Source: Pseudomonas rhizoryzae
GTDB lineage: Bacteria > Pseudomonadota > Gammaproteobacteria > Pseudomonadales > Pseudomonadaceae
Assembly: GCF_005250615.1 (NCBI RefSeq)
Contig: NZ_SULM01000006.1
Location: 186,001 to 250,000 of the forward strand
DNA: 64,000 bases
Reading direction: 5' to 3'
The position numbers and the translations under genes are program-made. The notes beneath the pieces were generated by a model. It did no database searches, was not told where the DNA came from, and saw only the letters and a list, made by a program, of their open reading frames with translations. Shown here piece after piece: positions 1-8,996 of the stretch (the first letter of the stretch is position 1; each line of letters begins with the position of its first letter).

Positions 1-1772
1 GCCAGGTGCTGCGCACCGGCGAATCCATTCGCTTCGAGCAGGAATTGGTGGCCACCGGGCGCTACCTGGAGCTGACCGCCTTTCGCATCGAGCCGGCCAG
101 CCGACGCCAGGTTGCCGTGTTGTTCCAGGACATCACCGCGCGCAAGCGCGCCGAGGCAGCCCTGCGCCAGCTCAACGAGACCCTTGAGGAGCGGGTGCAG
201 TCCGCGTTGGCCGCCAACCGGATCCTGGCCAACGTGGTGAACGGTGCCACGGCCCTGGTCCAGGTAGTGGACTTCGATTTCCGCTGGCTGGCGATCAACG
301 AGTCCGGGGCCGATATCCTCGAACGCGCGCTGGAGGTCCGCCCCTCTATCGGCGGCTCCCTGCTGGAGAACCTCAAGCGACGACCCGATCTGTACGAGGT
401 CATCGTGCCGTTATGGCGCCGCGCCTTCGCCGGTGAGACCTTGCGCGAGATCATCTCGGTAAGCGAGGCGCCGACGCGACGCCATTACGAGCTGCAACTC
501 ACCCCGTTGTACGATGCTGAGGGCCGCTGCATCGGCGCCTATGAGTTCGCCTACGACGTGACCGAGCGCTTCAACGAGCAGGAACGCGTCCGGCTCATGG
601 AAGAGGCCCTGCGGCAATCGCAGAAGATGGAAGCCGTCGGCCAGCTCACCGGTGGCATCGCCCACGACTTCAACAACCTGCTGACCGGCATCCTCGGCTC
701 CCTGGAGATGCTCGAACTGCGTTTGCGCCAGGGCCGCCTGCAGGACCTGGATCGCTATACCGGCACCGCCCGCAGCGCCGCTCAGCGCGCCGCCGCCCTG
801 ACCCACCGGCTGCTGGCCTTCTCGCGTCGGCAGACCCTCGATCCGCAACCGGTGGCGCTGGAACAACTGGTGGTCGGGCTCGAAGATCTCATCCAGCGCA
901 GCATAGGTCCGCAGATCGTCCTGGAGCACGAGGCCAATCCGCAGCTCTGGCTGACCCACATCGACGCCTCGCAGCTGGAAAACGCCCTGCTCAACCTCTG
1001 CCTCAACGCCCGCGACGCCATGCCCGAGGGCGGGCGTATCCGCATCGTCCTGGCCAACGAGACCCTCGACGAAGCCCGCGCCCGGCAGTACGCCCTGGTC
1101 GCAGGCGACTACGTCCGCCTGAGCGTGGGGGATACCGGCAGCGGCATGAGCGAAGAGGTGCTCGCGCGGGTGTTCGATCCCTTCTTCACCACCAAGCCCC
1201 TGGGCCAGGGTACCGGCCTGGGCCTGTCCATGGTGCACGGCTTCGTGCTGCAATCCGGCGGCGGGATCCGCATCGAATCGGCGCCCGACCAGGGCACCTG
1301 GGTCCACCTCTATCTGCCGCGCCATTACCTCCTGAGCTTGGCCCATCCGCCGGTCCATCCCGAGCTGGAACCCAATCTACCGGGCCAGGGCGAGACCATC
1401 CTCGTGGTCGACGACGAACCCACCATCCGCGCCCTGGTGGTCGAGGTCATGACCGCCCAAGGCTATCGGGTGCTGGAGGCGGCCGATGGCACCACGGCCC
1501 TGAGCCTGCTGCAGGCCGATACCCCGCTGGACCTGCTGGTCACCGACGTCGGCCTGCCCGGCGCCCTCAACGGTCGCCAACTGGCCGATGCCTTGCGCAG
1601 CGGGCGACCGACGCTGCCGGTGCTGTTCATCACCGGTTATGCCGAAAGCAACGTCATCGGTGACGGCGACCTCGACGCGGGCATGGGCGTGCTCATCAAA
1701 CCCTTCGCCCTGGATACCCTCGAACGTCGCATTCACCTGATGCTCGGAGAGCGCCAGGGCGCGCCCTCCTGA
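1..1772 (+). CDS. Hybrid sensor histidine kinase, PAS-HisKA-HATPase-REC (5' truncated by window)
   Basis: The reading frame is open to the window edge and begins inside a PAS domain, so the true start lies upstream. Counting from the first visible GTG (position 6), a PAS end (about 1-45), a short coiled linker, a second PAS (about 70-190), a HisKA domain with the H-box [11 protein letters not shown] (His about 220), HATPase boxes [15 protein letters not shown] and [10 protein letters not shown], and a C-terminal receiver follow. The receiver has VVDDEP, phospho-acceptor Asp about 514 in VTDVGLPG, and the KPF lysine. No transmembrane segment is visible in this part. The kinase should autophosphorylate and pass phosphate to its own receiver. 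The signal is unknown. It is closely related to the C-terminal halves of the kinases at 23627 and 39890. Confidence 0.9.
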   Translation, partial: QVLRTGESIRFEQELVATGRYLELTAFRIEPASRRQVAVLFQDITARKRAEAALRQLNETLEERVQSALAANRILANVVNGATALVQVVDFDFRWLAINESGADILERALEVRPSIGGSLLENLKRRPDLYEVIVPLWRRAFAGETLREIISVSEAPTRRHYELQLTPLYDAEGRCIGAYEFAYDVTERFNEQERVRLMEEALRQSQKMEAVGQLTGGIAHDFNNLLTGILGSLEMLELRLRQGRLQDLDRYTGTARSAAQRAAALTHRLLAFSRRQTLDPQPVALEQLVVGLEDLIQRSIGPQIVLEHEANPQLWLTHIDASQLENALLNLCLNARDAMPEGGRIRIVLANETLDEARARQYALVAGDYVRLSVGDTGSGMSEEVLARVFDPFFTTKPLGQGTGLGLSMVHGFVLQSGGGIRIESAPDQGTWVHLYLPRHYLLSLAHPPVHPELEPNLPGQGETILVVDDEPTIRALVVEVMTAQGYRVLEAADGTTALSLLQADTPLDLLVTDVGLPGALNGRQLADALRSGRPTLPVLFITGYAESNVIGDGDLDAGMGVLIKPFALDTLERRIHLMLGERQGAPS

Positions 1773-1838
1773 GGCAATCCGAATGATGTCTTTTTGCTAT
1801 CATCAGGCTCTAACTCTTTCGTCCTGACCGAGCAGCCC

Positions 1839-1922
1839 ATGGACAAGCGTTCCCGGACTCACCTCCTGCTGATCTTCACCGTGATCGCCGGCATGGCCCT
1901 GTTGGCGGCCCAGATCCGTTAA
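1839..1922 (+). CDS. Putative 27-aa single-pass membrane peptide
   Basis: A short ATG-to-TAA frame lies 66 bp after the kinase and just before a strong terminator. The peptide starts MDKRSRTH, a basic N-terminus, and continues with about 17 hydrophobic residues (LLLIFTVIAGMALLAAQ). This is the pattern of a small inner-membrane protein oriented by its positive end. There is no convincing Shine-Dalgarno; the upstream bases read GAGCAGCCC. The terminator downstream suggests it is the last frame of a transcript. It could equally be a chance frame. I do not recognise a family. Confidence 0.4.
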   Translation: MDKRSRTHLLLIFTVIAGMALLAAQIR

Positions 1923-1995
1923 GGCGGTCGTAAGCAAAGAGGTGGCACTCTGAGATCCGTGCCGCAAGGCATCGTAGAAGCTGACTCTGCGTTTG

Positions 1996-2023
1996 AGCCT
2001 GGGTAGGACCCGGGCTTTTTTTT
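1996..2023 (+). terminator. Rho-independent terminator
   Basis: A 9-bp stem, AGCCTGGGT paired with ACCCGGGCT (one G-T pair) around an AGG loop, is followed by eight T. It ends the kinase/small-peptide transcript. Confidence 0.8.
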
Positions 2024-2125
2024 GCCGAAATAAAATGCGCAGCAGTCCACGGCTCGCCGTTTTGCCAGTGCGGCCTGGCCGGCAGGCTTTGGCATCATGG
2101 TCTTCTCGTCCAGGAGGGACATCCC

Positions 2126-2422
2126 ATGATCACCAGGCTGCCGTCCGCCACCGCCTTGCCGCTCGCCTACGACGTCTGCCCGCTGGGCGCGGATACCCCC
2201 TCTCTCTCCATCGACATCCTGCTCCAGGGCTTTCTGGCGCTGGACAATCACGCGCAGCTCACCGTGGGACGCGAGATCAAGCATCAACTGCGCGAGCGCC
2301 TGATCGCCGACCTCAACGCCCAGCCGGTCGATACCACGGCCCTGCTCGCCGATGCTGGCGAGACGCCCCGCGCGGCAGCCACACCACGCCGCGAACGTCA
2401 GATGCGCCTGAGTGGCGGCTGA
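2126..2422 (+). CDS. Hypothetical 98-aa protein
   Basis: The frame begins at ATG 2126 behind CAGGAGGGACATCCC, a strong Shine-Dalgarno, and ends 12 bp before the convergent aldolase stop. The product has no signal peptide or membrane segment. The first two thirds look folded (hydrophobic/charged alternation, e.g. SLSIDILLQGFLALDNH). The last 25 residues are basic and low complexity (RAAATPRRERQMRLSGG). I do not recognise the family. Codon use is GC-rich like its neighbours. Confidence 0.6.
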   Translation: MITRLPSATALPLAYDVCPLGADTPSLSIDILLQGFLALDNHAQLTVGREIKHQLRERLIADLNAQPVDTTALLADAGETPRAAATPRRERQMRLSGG

Positions 2423-2434
2423 CGCTTACCGCCC

Positions 2435-3220
2435 TTAGTCCAGATAATCCGGCTCCAGCCGCAGCAACTGACGCTTCACGCTTTCCAGGTGCAAGCGGGC
2501 GCTCTCGGCGTTGCCCTGCAGCATCTGCTGGCAGGCGGCCTGGGCGATGGCCGGCGCCACCGGCTTGAGCGGCCGCCCGCTGGCCATGGCCTTGAGCTGC
2601 ACCTCGGCGGCGCGCTCCAGGTAGTAGAGATCGTCCCAGGCCTCGGCGATGCTCGGGCCGAGCACCAGCGGACCATGATTCTTCAGCAGCACCACAGCAG
2701 CGTCTCCGGCGGCCCGGGCGATGCGCTCGCCTTCGGCGTAGTCCAGCGCCAAGCCGTTGTAGTCCTCGTCCACGCTCAGGCGGTCATGGAACTTCAGCGC
2801 GGTCTGCCCGGCCCAGACGAAGGGCTCGCCCTCCAGCAGGCACAGCGCCGTGGCATTGGGCATATGGGTATGAAAGGCCGCCCGCGCCTGGGGATTGAGC
2901 CGGTGCAACTGGGCATGGATGTAGAAGGCGGTGGCCTCGGGCGCGCCCGCACCGGCCACCACGCCGCCGGTGAAATCGCAGATCAGCAGTGACGAGGCCG
3001 TCACCTCGGCGAAGGCCAGGCCGTAGGGATTGACCAGAAAGAGATCGTCATGCCCCGGCACCACGAAGGAAAAGTGATTGCAGATCCCCTCGCCCAGGCC
3101 GAGCCGGGCGGCCATGCGAAAGCAGGCGGCGAGATCGATGCGCGCCTGGCGGATGGCGGGGGTGTCCAGGTCGCGCGGGGTGGCGACGGTGCGGGCAGTG
3201 CTGTCGAAGGCGTGGGCCAT
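2435..3220 (-). CDS. Class II aldolase/adducin family protein
   Basis: The 261-residue product begins MAHAFDST behind AAGGAGCATCCC; a longer upstream frame lacks a comparable ribosome site. Family hallmarks are visible: NHFSFVVPG for the phosphate loop, the metal-binding pair in AAFHTHMPNA, and the C-terminal LLKNHGPLVLG with the further zinc-ligand His. Family members cleave or epimerise sugar phosphates (fuculose-1-P aldolase, ribulose-5-P epimerase), but many pseudomonad members of this length are of unknown substrate. No sugar pathway gene sits beside it, so the substrate cannot be named. Confidence 0.85.
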   Translation of the reverse strand: MAHAFDSTARTVATPRDLDTPAIRQARIDLAACFRMAARLGLGEGICNHFSFVVPGHDDLFLVNPYGLAFAEVTASSLLICDFTGGVVAGAGAPEATAFYIHAQLHRLNPQARAAFHTHMPNATALCLLEGEPFVWAGQTALKFHDRLSVDEDYNGLALDYAEGERIARAAGDAAVVLLKNHGPLVLGPSIAEAWDDLYYLERAAEVQLKAMASGRPLKPVAPAIAQAACQQMLQGNAESARLHLESVKRQLLRLEPDYLD

Positions 3221-3353
3221 GGGATGCTCCTTGGAAAGAGGCGCAGGTGCTGCACAAAGGATGCCGGGGCCCTGCAGCCTCCCGTGCATCACAAAAATGC
3301 AGCAATCTCTTGTTACATCTCCCCGCTCATCTTTCACTTCCAGGGATCTTTCC

Positions 3354-5171
3354 ATGGCGTTCCGCCTCACACTCCTCGCCCGCGCCTGCTGCCTCTCCCT
3401 CCTCGCCAGCTCCGCCGCCATGGCCGCCGCCCCGGCGCGCAACGTCATCCTGTTCATCCCCGACGGCCTACGTGCCGGCATCGTCGATGAGCAGACCGCG
3501 CCGAACCTGGCCCAATTGCGCCGCGACGGGGTGAACTTCCAGAACAGCCATTCGCTCTTCCCCACCTTCACCACCCCCAACGCCTCGGCCATGGCCACCG
3601 GGCATTACCTGGGCGATACCGGGGATTTCGGTAACACCCTCTACACCGGTTTCCCGGTGCCGGGCGCCAACAACAGCGTCACGCCCTTCCTGGAGAACGA
3701 CGAGGTGCTGGGCGACGTCGACGAACACTTCGCCGGCAACTACCTGGACGAGGAAACCCTGCTGGCCGCCGCGCGCCAGGCCGGGCTCTCCACCGCCGCC
3801 GTGGGTAAGCTCGGCCCAGTCGCCATCCAGGACGTGACCGCCCGCGACGGCGAGAAGACCGTGATCGTCGACGACTCCACCGGCCACCCCACCGGCATTC
3901 CCCTGAGCGCCGCGATGCAGGACGCCCTGAAACAGGCCGGGCTGCCCTTGGAAGCCCCGAGCCGGGGCGCCAACGGCAAGGCCGGCAACGCCACCACACC
4001 GGGCACCCTGAGCGCCAACGTCGAACAGCAGCGCTACTTCCTCGACGTCACCAACCAGGTGCTGCTGCCGCGCTTCAAGGAGAGCGGCAAACCCTTCGTG
4101 CTGGTGTTCTGGTCGCGCGATCCGGACGGCACCCAGCACAACCAGGGCGACAGCCTGGGCAAGGTCACCCCCGGCATCAACGGCCCCACCAGCCTGGCCG
4201 CCATCCGCAACGTCGACGCCAACCTCGGCGCCCTGCGCGCGCGCCTCAAGGAACTGGGGCTGGACGGCAACACCGACATCTTCGTCAGCGCCGACCACGG
4301 CTTCTCCACCATCTCCAAGGAGAGCAAGACCAGTCCGGCGGCCCAGGCCAGCTACGCCGACGTGCCCAAGGGCCTGCTGCCTCCGGGCTTCCTCGCCCTG
4401 GACCTGGCCGACGCCCTGCACCTGCCGCTGCTCGACCCGGACGCCAAGGGCGCCGCGGTGGACAAGAGCCAGGGCCAGCACCCGAGCAAGGCCAATGGCC
4501 TGATCGGCCCCGATCCGGCCAAGCCCGAGGTGGTGGTGGCGGCCAATGGCGGCTCGGACCTGGTCTACCTGCCCCAGGCCGATGCCAAGGCGCTGGCGCC
4601 CAAGGTAGTCGCGGCGCTGCTCAAGCAGGACTACGTCAGCGGTCTGTTCGTCGACGACGACCTGGGCAAGATACCCGGCACCCTGCCCTTGTCGGCCATC
4701 AACCTCAAGGGCTCGGCGCTCACCCCCTACCCGGCCATCGTGGTCAACTTCCGCTCCTATGACACCGGTTGCGCCAAGCCCGACGTCTGCGCCGTGGAAG
4801 TGGCCGACACCGGTCTGCAACAGGGCCAGGGCATGCACGGCAGCTTCAGCCGCGGCGATACCCACAACTTCATGGCGGCCATCGGCCCGGACTTCCGCAA
4901 GGGCTTCGTCGACCTGAGCCCGGTCAGCAACGCCGACGTCGGCCAGACCCTGGCGCACCTGCTGCACCTGCAGATCCCGACCAAGGGCCAACTGGTCGGC
5001 CGGGTGATAGGCGAAAGCCTCGTAGGCGGCAAGCCGGTCAAGGCCAGCCACCAGGAGCAGAGCTCGGCACCCGCAGCCGACGGCCTGGTCACCGAGCTGA
5101 AGACCCAGACCGTGGGCGACACCCGCTACTTCGATGCCGCCGGCTTCAAGGGGCGTTCGGTCGGGCTGTGA
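3354..5171 (+). CDS. Secreted alkaline phosphatase-superfamily phosphodiesterase/phosphatase
   Basis: The 605-aa protein starts at ATG 3354 with a Sec signal peptide (MAFRLTLLARACCLSLLASS, then AAMAAA-type cleavage), so it is periplasmic or secreted. The alkaline-phosphatase fold is shown by the metal Asp in ILFIPDGLRAG, the probable Thr nucleophile in SLFPTFTTPNASAMATGHY, LVFWSRDPDGTQHN and FVSADHGFST, which carry the second set of metal ligands. It resembles type I phosphodiesterase/nucleotide pyrophosphatase proteins more than classical PhoA. The frame can be extended upstream to 3078, but that would put the signal peptide in the middle. It converges with the PhzF gene across a hairpin terminator. 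The substrate is unknown. Confidence 0.85.
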   Translation: MAFRLTLLARACCLSLLASSAAMAAAPARNVILFIPDGLRAGIVDEQTAPNLAQLRRDGVNFQNSHSLFPTFTTPNASAMATGHYLGDTGDFGNTLYTGFPVPGANNSVTPFLENDEVLGDVDEHFAGNYLDEETLLAAARQAGLSTAAVGKLGPVAIQDVTARDGEKTVIVDDSTGHPTGIPLSAAMQDALKQAGLPLEAPSRGANGKAGNATTPGTLSANVEQQRYFLDVTNQVLLPRFKESGKPFVLVFWSRDPDGTQHNQGDSLGKVTPGINGPTSLAAIRNVDANLGALRARLKELGLDGNTDIFVSADHGFSTISKESKTSPAAQASYADVPKGLLPPGFLALDLADALHLPLLDPDAKGAAVDKSQGQHPSKANGLIGPDPAKPEVVVAANGGSDLVYLPQADAKALAPKVVAALLKQDYVSGLFVDDDLGKIPGTLPLSAINLKGSALTPYPAIVVNFRSYDTGCAKPDVCAVEVADTGLQQGQGMHGSFSRGDTHNFMAAIGPDFRKGFVDLSPVSNADVGQTLAHLLHLQIPTKGQLVGRVIGESLVGGKPVKASHQEQSSAPAADGLVTELKTQTVGDTRYFDAAGFKGRSVGL

Positions 5172-5177
5172 GGGAGC

Positions 5178-5206
5178 GGCGGACGCTCAACGGAGCGTCC
5201 GCCTTT
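5178..5206. terminator. Bidirectional hairpin terminator
   Basis: A perfect 11-bp stem (GGCGGACGCTC with GAGCGTCCGCC, loop AACG) lies between the convergent phosphodiesterase and PhzF genes and is followed by TTT on the + strand. The T-run is short, so strength is uncertain. Confidence 0.6.
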
Positions 5207-6035
5207 ACAGCTCCAGCGTGCCGCGGATGCAGTCCTGCACCGCGCCACCCACCCAGATGCGGCCATCGATCCGGGCTACCCGCACCCGCCCGCGGCGGCC
5301 CAAGACCGTACCCTGGCTCGCCAGGTAGCGCTCGGGCGCCAGACCCGCCGGGATCAGCCACTGCGCCAGGCTGGCGTTGAGGCTGCCGGTGACCGGATCT
5401 TCGGCGAATTCTTCGCCCATCAACGCCCGCACCTCGAATTGCGCCTCGGCCTCCGGACCGGTCCAGGGTGCCACCAGGCCCACGTTGAGCCCCTCCAGCG
5501 CCTGGTAATCCGGGCGGATCGCCAGCAACTCCTCTCGACGCTCCAGCAGCACCGCCACCCAGCCGGGACCGTTGTCGGCCCACTGGCTAGCCTGGATGCG
5601 CTCAGGTGCCAGCCCCGTCCCGCGGGCGATGCGCGCCAGCACCTCGGGCTCCACCGGTCCGCCACGCAGCAAGGGCGGCGCGGCGAAGGCCAATTCCTCA
5701 CCGGCCGCGCGGATCGGCACCAGCCCGGCGTCGCACTCCTGGATCACCTCGCCTCCGCGCGGCCGCCCGCCTTCGCGCAGCCAGACATGGCAACTGCCCA
5801 GGGTCGGATGGCCCGCGAAGGGCAGTTCGCGCTGCGGAGTGAAGATGCGCACCCGGTAATCCGCCGCCGGATCGGTCGGCTCGAGCAGGAAGGTGGTCTC
5901 CGACAGATTGGTCCAGCGCGCCAACGCCGCCATCTGCTCGGTGGAAAGATGATCGGCGCCACAGACCACCGCCAGGGCATTGCCCTCCAGGGGGCGCTGG
6001 GCGAAGACATCGACCTGATGGAAAGCGAGGGACAT
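5205..6035 (-). CDS. PhzF family phenazine biosynthesis-like isomerase/epimerase
   Basis: The 276-aa product starts MSLAFHQVDVFA behind CAGGAGTCCCAACC. PhzF-fold motifs are clear: the N-terminal QVDVFAQRPLEGNALAVV, NLSETTFLL with the catalytic Glu region, FAGHPTLGS, and the C-terminal half-repeat EDPVTGSLNASLAQWL. The family performs isomerisations without cofactor. PhzF itself acts on dihydro-hydroxyanthranilate, but no other phz gene is near, so the reaction here is unknown. It is probably transcribed alone, with the 127-bp repeat array in its upstream region. Confidence 0.9.
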   Translation of the reverse strand: MSLAFHQVDVFAQRPLEGNALAVVCGADHLSTEQMAALARWTNLSETTFLLEPTDPAADYRVRIFTPQRELPFAGHPTLGSCHVWLREGGRPRGGEVIQECDAGLVPIRAAGEELAFAAPPLLRGGPVEPEVLARIARGTGLAPERIQASQWADNGPGWVAVLLERREELLAIRPDYQALEGLNVGLVAPWTGPEAEAQFEVRALMGEEFAEDPVTGSLNASLAQWLIPAGLAPERYLASQGTVLGRRGRVRVARIDGRIWVGGAVQDCIRGTLEL

Positions 6036-6149
6036 GGTTGGGACTCCTGGGGGCAAAGACCCGATTGTCCCCGCCGCCAGGCCTTTACGGCCAGCTACAG
6101 CCGATTCGCTATCCAGCCGTACAGAACGCCTGTGCCCGGCTCCTTGGCG

Positions 6150-6730
6150 CCCTCACCCCAGCCCTCTCCCCCTGGGAGAGGGAGCCGCTCGGCAGGGCGG
6201 ACGACAGCGCAGCCTCATCCACGCGGCGCAGCCGTGTAGGTAGCACAACCACGAAGCGTTTTCCTCATGAGTACCGATCGAACGCCAAGCACTCATCCGG
6301 TACCGATCAACCCCCTCTCCCTCTGGGAGAGGGTTGGGGTGAGGGCTTCCTTCAGAGCCGTCTAGAGTGGAAAACCGCAAAGCGTTTTCTACCTGAATAC
6401 CCATCAAACACCAGGAACTCCCTCCGGTACGGATCGACCCCCTCTCCCTCTGGGAGAGGATTGGGGTGAGGGCTTCCTTCAGAGCTGTGCAGAGTAGAAA
6501 ACCGCAAAGCGTTTTCCACCTGAATACCCATCAAACACCAGGAGCCCCCTCCGGTACCGATCAACTCCCTCACCCTCTGGGAGAGGGTTGGGGTGAGGGC
6601 TTCCTTCAGAGCCGTCTAGAGTGGAAAACCGCAACGCGTTTTCCACCTGAATACCCATCAAACACCAGGAGCTCCCTCCGGTACGGATCGGCCCCCTCTC
6701 CCTTTGGGAGAGGGTTGGGGTGAGGGCTGC
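6150..6730. repeat. Intergenic hairpin repeats with a 127-bp tandem array
   Basis: A single inverted hairpin near 6150-6184 (CCCTCTCCCCCTGGGAGAGGG) precedes an array. From 6299 units start at 6299, 6426, 6553 and 6680, exactly 127 bp apart, each beginning GGTAC(C/G)GATC. Each full unit holds two hairpins: CCCTCTCCC/GGGAGAGGG followed by TTGGGGTGAGGGC, and GTGGAAAAC/GTTTTCCAC around CGCAAAGC. The last unit is cut short near 6730, and a diverged unit precedes the first. Frames across it are spurious (repeated PHPNPLPEGEG-type peptides). Confidence 0.9.
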
Positions 6731-6792
6731 GCTCCATCGTCGAGAGGGCGGATGAAGGCGCCCGTATCCAGGCGCCAGGCCCCGGCGGGCCG

Positions 6793-6930
6793 CTAGCGCT
6801 TAGGGCTCAAGGGACTATCGTCCTGATCCTCGCGCTCTTCGGTGGTGGTGGTATCCGCCGAGTCGGGCACATCGCCGTATTCGTCGTAATCCTGAGGGGT
6901 CTGGCGGTCATCGGCGGGTTCGCGGCTCAT
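6793..6930 (-). CDS. Small acidic hypothetical protein, 45 aa
   Basis: An ATG-to-TAG frame behind GGAGTCTTTC encodes MSREPADDRQTPQDYDEY and continues rich in Asp, Glu, Thr and Ser up to a basic SPLSPKR end. About one third of residues are acidic. It has no hydrophobic core and is probably disordered. It sits 60 bp downstream of the TetR gene on the same strand and could be co-transcribed. The family is not recognised. The ribosome site and composition make it more likely real than not. Confidence 0.55.
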   Translation of the reverse strand: MSREPADDRQTPQDYDEYGDVPDSADTTTTEEREDQDDSPLSPKR

Positions 6931-6990
6931 GAAAGACTCCGGTGCAAGGGACGCCCTTGGTGGAGTCCAACGGCCCCGCCGGCGTTCCCC

Positions 6991-7554
6991 TCAGACCAGC
7001 GCCACCAGACGCTCGGCCACCCGGTCGAAGGGTTCGATGCTGCGCTGGGCGCGGCACAGCGGGATCACGCCCTGCACCGCCGCCACCAGCAAGGTCGCCA
7101 ACCCCGTGGCCGCTTCCACCGAATGGCCGTGCTCCACCAGCGCCCTCTGCAAAAGCCCCTCCCAGCGGCGATAGATGGCCGCTGCCGTATCCAGCTCGCG
7201 CTGGGCGATCTCGTCCACCGGTTCTTCCACCGCCACCGCCATCACCGGGCAGCCGACGCGAAAATCCGAATCCAGCAGGATGTCGCGCCACAGCCGCAAA
7301 AAGCCCTGGATACCCGCCAGCGCCCCGGCCTGCAACTGCTGCTCCAGGTCACGGCTGACCCGCGCCCCGGCCAGCTCCACCGCCTCCACCACCAACTGGT
7401 GCCTGCCGCCGGGAAAGTGGTGATAAGTGGACCCCAGCGGCGCCTCGGCGCGCTTGATGGTCTCGCGGATGCTGGTGGCATTGAGGCCGTGTTGCGCCAG
7501 CATGGCCGAGGCCGCCACCACTACCCGTTCCCGCACCTTCGACTGCTCGGTCAT
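6991..7554 (-). CDS. TetR family transcriptional regulator
   Basis: The 187-aa protein has an N-terminal helix-turn-helix at about residues 10-55 (VVVAASAMLAQHGLNATSIRETIKRAEAPLGSTYHHFPGG in pieces), typical of the LmrA/YxaF-like TetR subgroup with the GSTYHHFPGG turn. The rest is an all-helical ligand-binding domain. It is divergent from the alpha/beta hydrolase at 7628. The intervening 73 bp hold two related 16-bp palindromes, so it very likely represses itself and the hydrolase. The inducer is unknown. Confidence 0.9.
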   Translation of the reverse strand: MTEQSKVRERVVVAASAMLAQHGLNATSIRETIKRAEAPLGSTYHHFPGGRHQLVVEAVELAGARVSRDLEQQLQAGALAGIQGFLRLWRDILLDSDFRVGCPVMAVAVEEPVDEIAQRELDTAAAIYRRWEGLLQRALVEHGHSVEAATGLATLLVAAVQGVIPLCRAQRSIEPFDRVAERLVALV

Positions 7555-7567
7555 CCATTCTCCTTGC

Positions 7568-7616
7568 TATGACAGCTGTCATAACCTACCGTCCAGGCAT
7601 TATAACAACTGTCATA
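7568..7616. promoter_or_regulatory. Paired operator-like palindromes for the TetR regulator
   Basis: TATGACAGCTGTCATA (7568-7583) is a perfect 16-bp palindrome. TATAACAACTGTCATA (7601-7616) matches it with two changes. The two copies start 33 bp apart, about three helical turns, in the tetR/hydrolase divergent promoter region. The second lies just 11 bp before the hydrolase ATG. Confidence 0.7.
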
Positions 7617-7627
7617 GGGACCACCCC

Positions 7628-8500
7628 ATGCCCAGCGACGCGCTCGATCAAGAGCTGATCACCGCCGACGGCTATCGCCTGGGCACCCGGCGCTATCCCG
7701 CCCAGGGCCCACTCCAGGGCCGGCTGATCGTCGCCGGTGCCACCGCCGTACCCCAGGGCTTCTATCGCCGCTTCGCCCAGCACGCCGCGGCCCGCGGCTT
7801 CGAGACCCTGACCTTCGACTACCGCGGCATCGGCCGCTCGGCGCCGGCCTCGCTCAAGGGCTTTCGCATGGACCTGCTGGACTGGGCGCACCAGGACCTC
7901 GCCGCCGCCGTGGACGCCATGGCCCAGGGCGACGTCCCGCTCTACCTGGTCGGCCACTCCTATGGCGGCCATGCCTTCGGCCTCTTGCCCAACCACGCCA
8001 AGGTGGCCGGCTTCTATGTCTTTGGCACCAGCGCCGGCTGGTACGGCTACATGCCCCCGCTGGAGCGCCTCAAGGTGCTGGCCATGTGGAAACTGGTGCT
8101 GCCGGTGCTCACCTGGTGGAAAGGCTACTGCCCCTGGAGCGCCCTGGGCCTGGGCGAAGACCTGCCGCGCGACGTCTATCGCCAGTGGCGCCACTGGTGC
8201 AGCCTGCCCCACTACTTCTTCGACGACCCAGCCATGCGTGGCATCGAAATCGGCTTCGCCGCGGTGCGTACCCCCATCGTCGCGGTCAACGCCCTGGACG
8301 ACCTCTGGGCCACCCCGCAATCGCGCGATGCCTTCATGCAGGCCTATCGCAACACCGAGCTGCAACGCGAAGACCTCGACCCCCGTCAGCACGGCGGCGC
8401 CATCGGCCATATGGGCTATTTCCGCGCCAGCGCGGAGCCGCTGTGGGATAGAGCGTTGGATTGGTTTGTTGGGCTGCCGCGGACGCCCATCCCGAGCTAA
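7628..8500 (+). CDS. Alpha/beta hydrolase
   Basis: The 290-aa protein starts MPSDALDQELITADGY at ATG 7628, just after the operator pair; a longer in-frame start at 7427 would run through the operators and the tetR gene. Catalytic elements are the nucleophile elbow LVGHSYGGHAFGLL, an acid in VNALDDLWATP and a His in GGAIGHMGYF. There is no signal peptide, so it is cytoplasmic. It resembles the serine-aminopeptidase-S33-like/YheT-like hydrolases of unknown substrate. It is probably induced by the ligand of the adjacent TetR regulator. Confidence 0.85.
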   Translation: MPSDALDQELITADGYRLGTRRYPAQGPLQGRLIVAGATAVPQGFYRRFAQHAAARGFETLTFDYRGIGRSAPASLKGFRMDLLDWAHQDLAAAVDAMAQGDVPLYLVGHSYGGHAFGLLPNHAKVAGFYVFGTSAGWYGYMPPLERLKVLAMWKLVLPVLTWWKGYCPWSALGLGEDLPRDVYRQWRHWCSLPHYFFDDPAMRGIEIGFAAVRTPIVAVNALDDLWATPQSRDAFMQAYRNTELQREDLDPRQHGGAIGHMGYFRASAEPLWDRALDWFVGLPRTPIPS

Positions 8501-8869
8501 GTAGTGAATAAGCATGCTGCGTAGGGCTCATGAAAAGGGTTAGGCGGGACGATACCGCTAGCCCGCACCTCTTAAAGTCAGGGGATCAAGCCCCGCATAA
8601 CGCGACCGCCTGGATGGTGGTGGTGACAGCTCGTCGACTCCAGCACGCGCCTGATTTGGTGCTATCACCTCTCTCGCCTTGAGCCGAAGCCCCGCCAATT
8701 CTGGGTTTCAGCCCTACCTCTCACAAAATTGTCGGACTTAACTGCAAAAACCGGCTCGACTCCGGCACTTCGCCAGCCTTGACGCTCTCCCGCCTGCCAC
8801 CTAACGTGAAATCCATCACAAGGATGTGGCTGGAACGATCTTTCGCTCCGGCCCGGCCAGGAGGCCGTC
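8501..8869. other. Intergenic stretch without a supported gene
   Basis: No frame with a ribosome site and protein-like composition is visible on either strand. It separates the GC-rich hydrolase from the accessory island and is less GC-rich than the core DNA. No tRNA-like fold was noticed. Confidence 0.5.
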
Positions 8870-8996
8870 ATGCCCGCCAAAGACCACCACGGCAAGACCG
8901 CGCAAGATTACCGATCTGCGCTTATTGCCGAACTCGACGTAGTTCCCGACTACCGCCGCCGCAAGGCACTCTACCCTGCTGCTCAACTGGCCATGG

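Noticed and set aside
6152-6730. Several short frames with PHPNPLPEGEG-like peptides
   Set aside because: These are translations of the hairpin repeats, a known annotation artefact.
6299-6730. CRISPR array
   Set aside because: Units are 127 bp long with no short repeat/unique spacer pattern and no cas genes.
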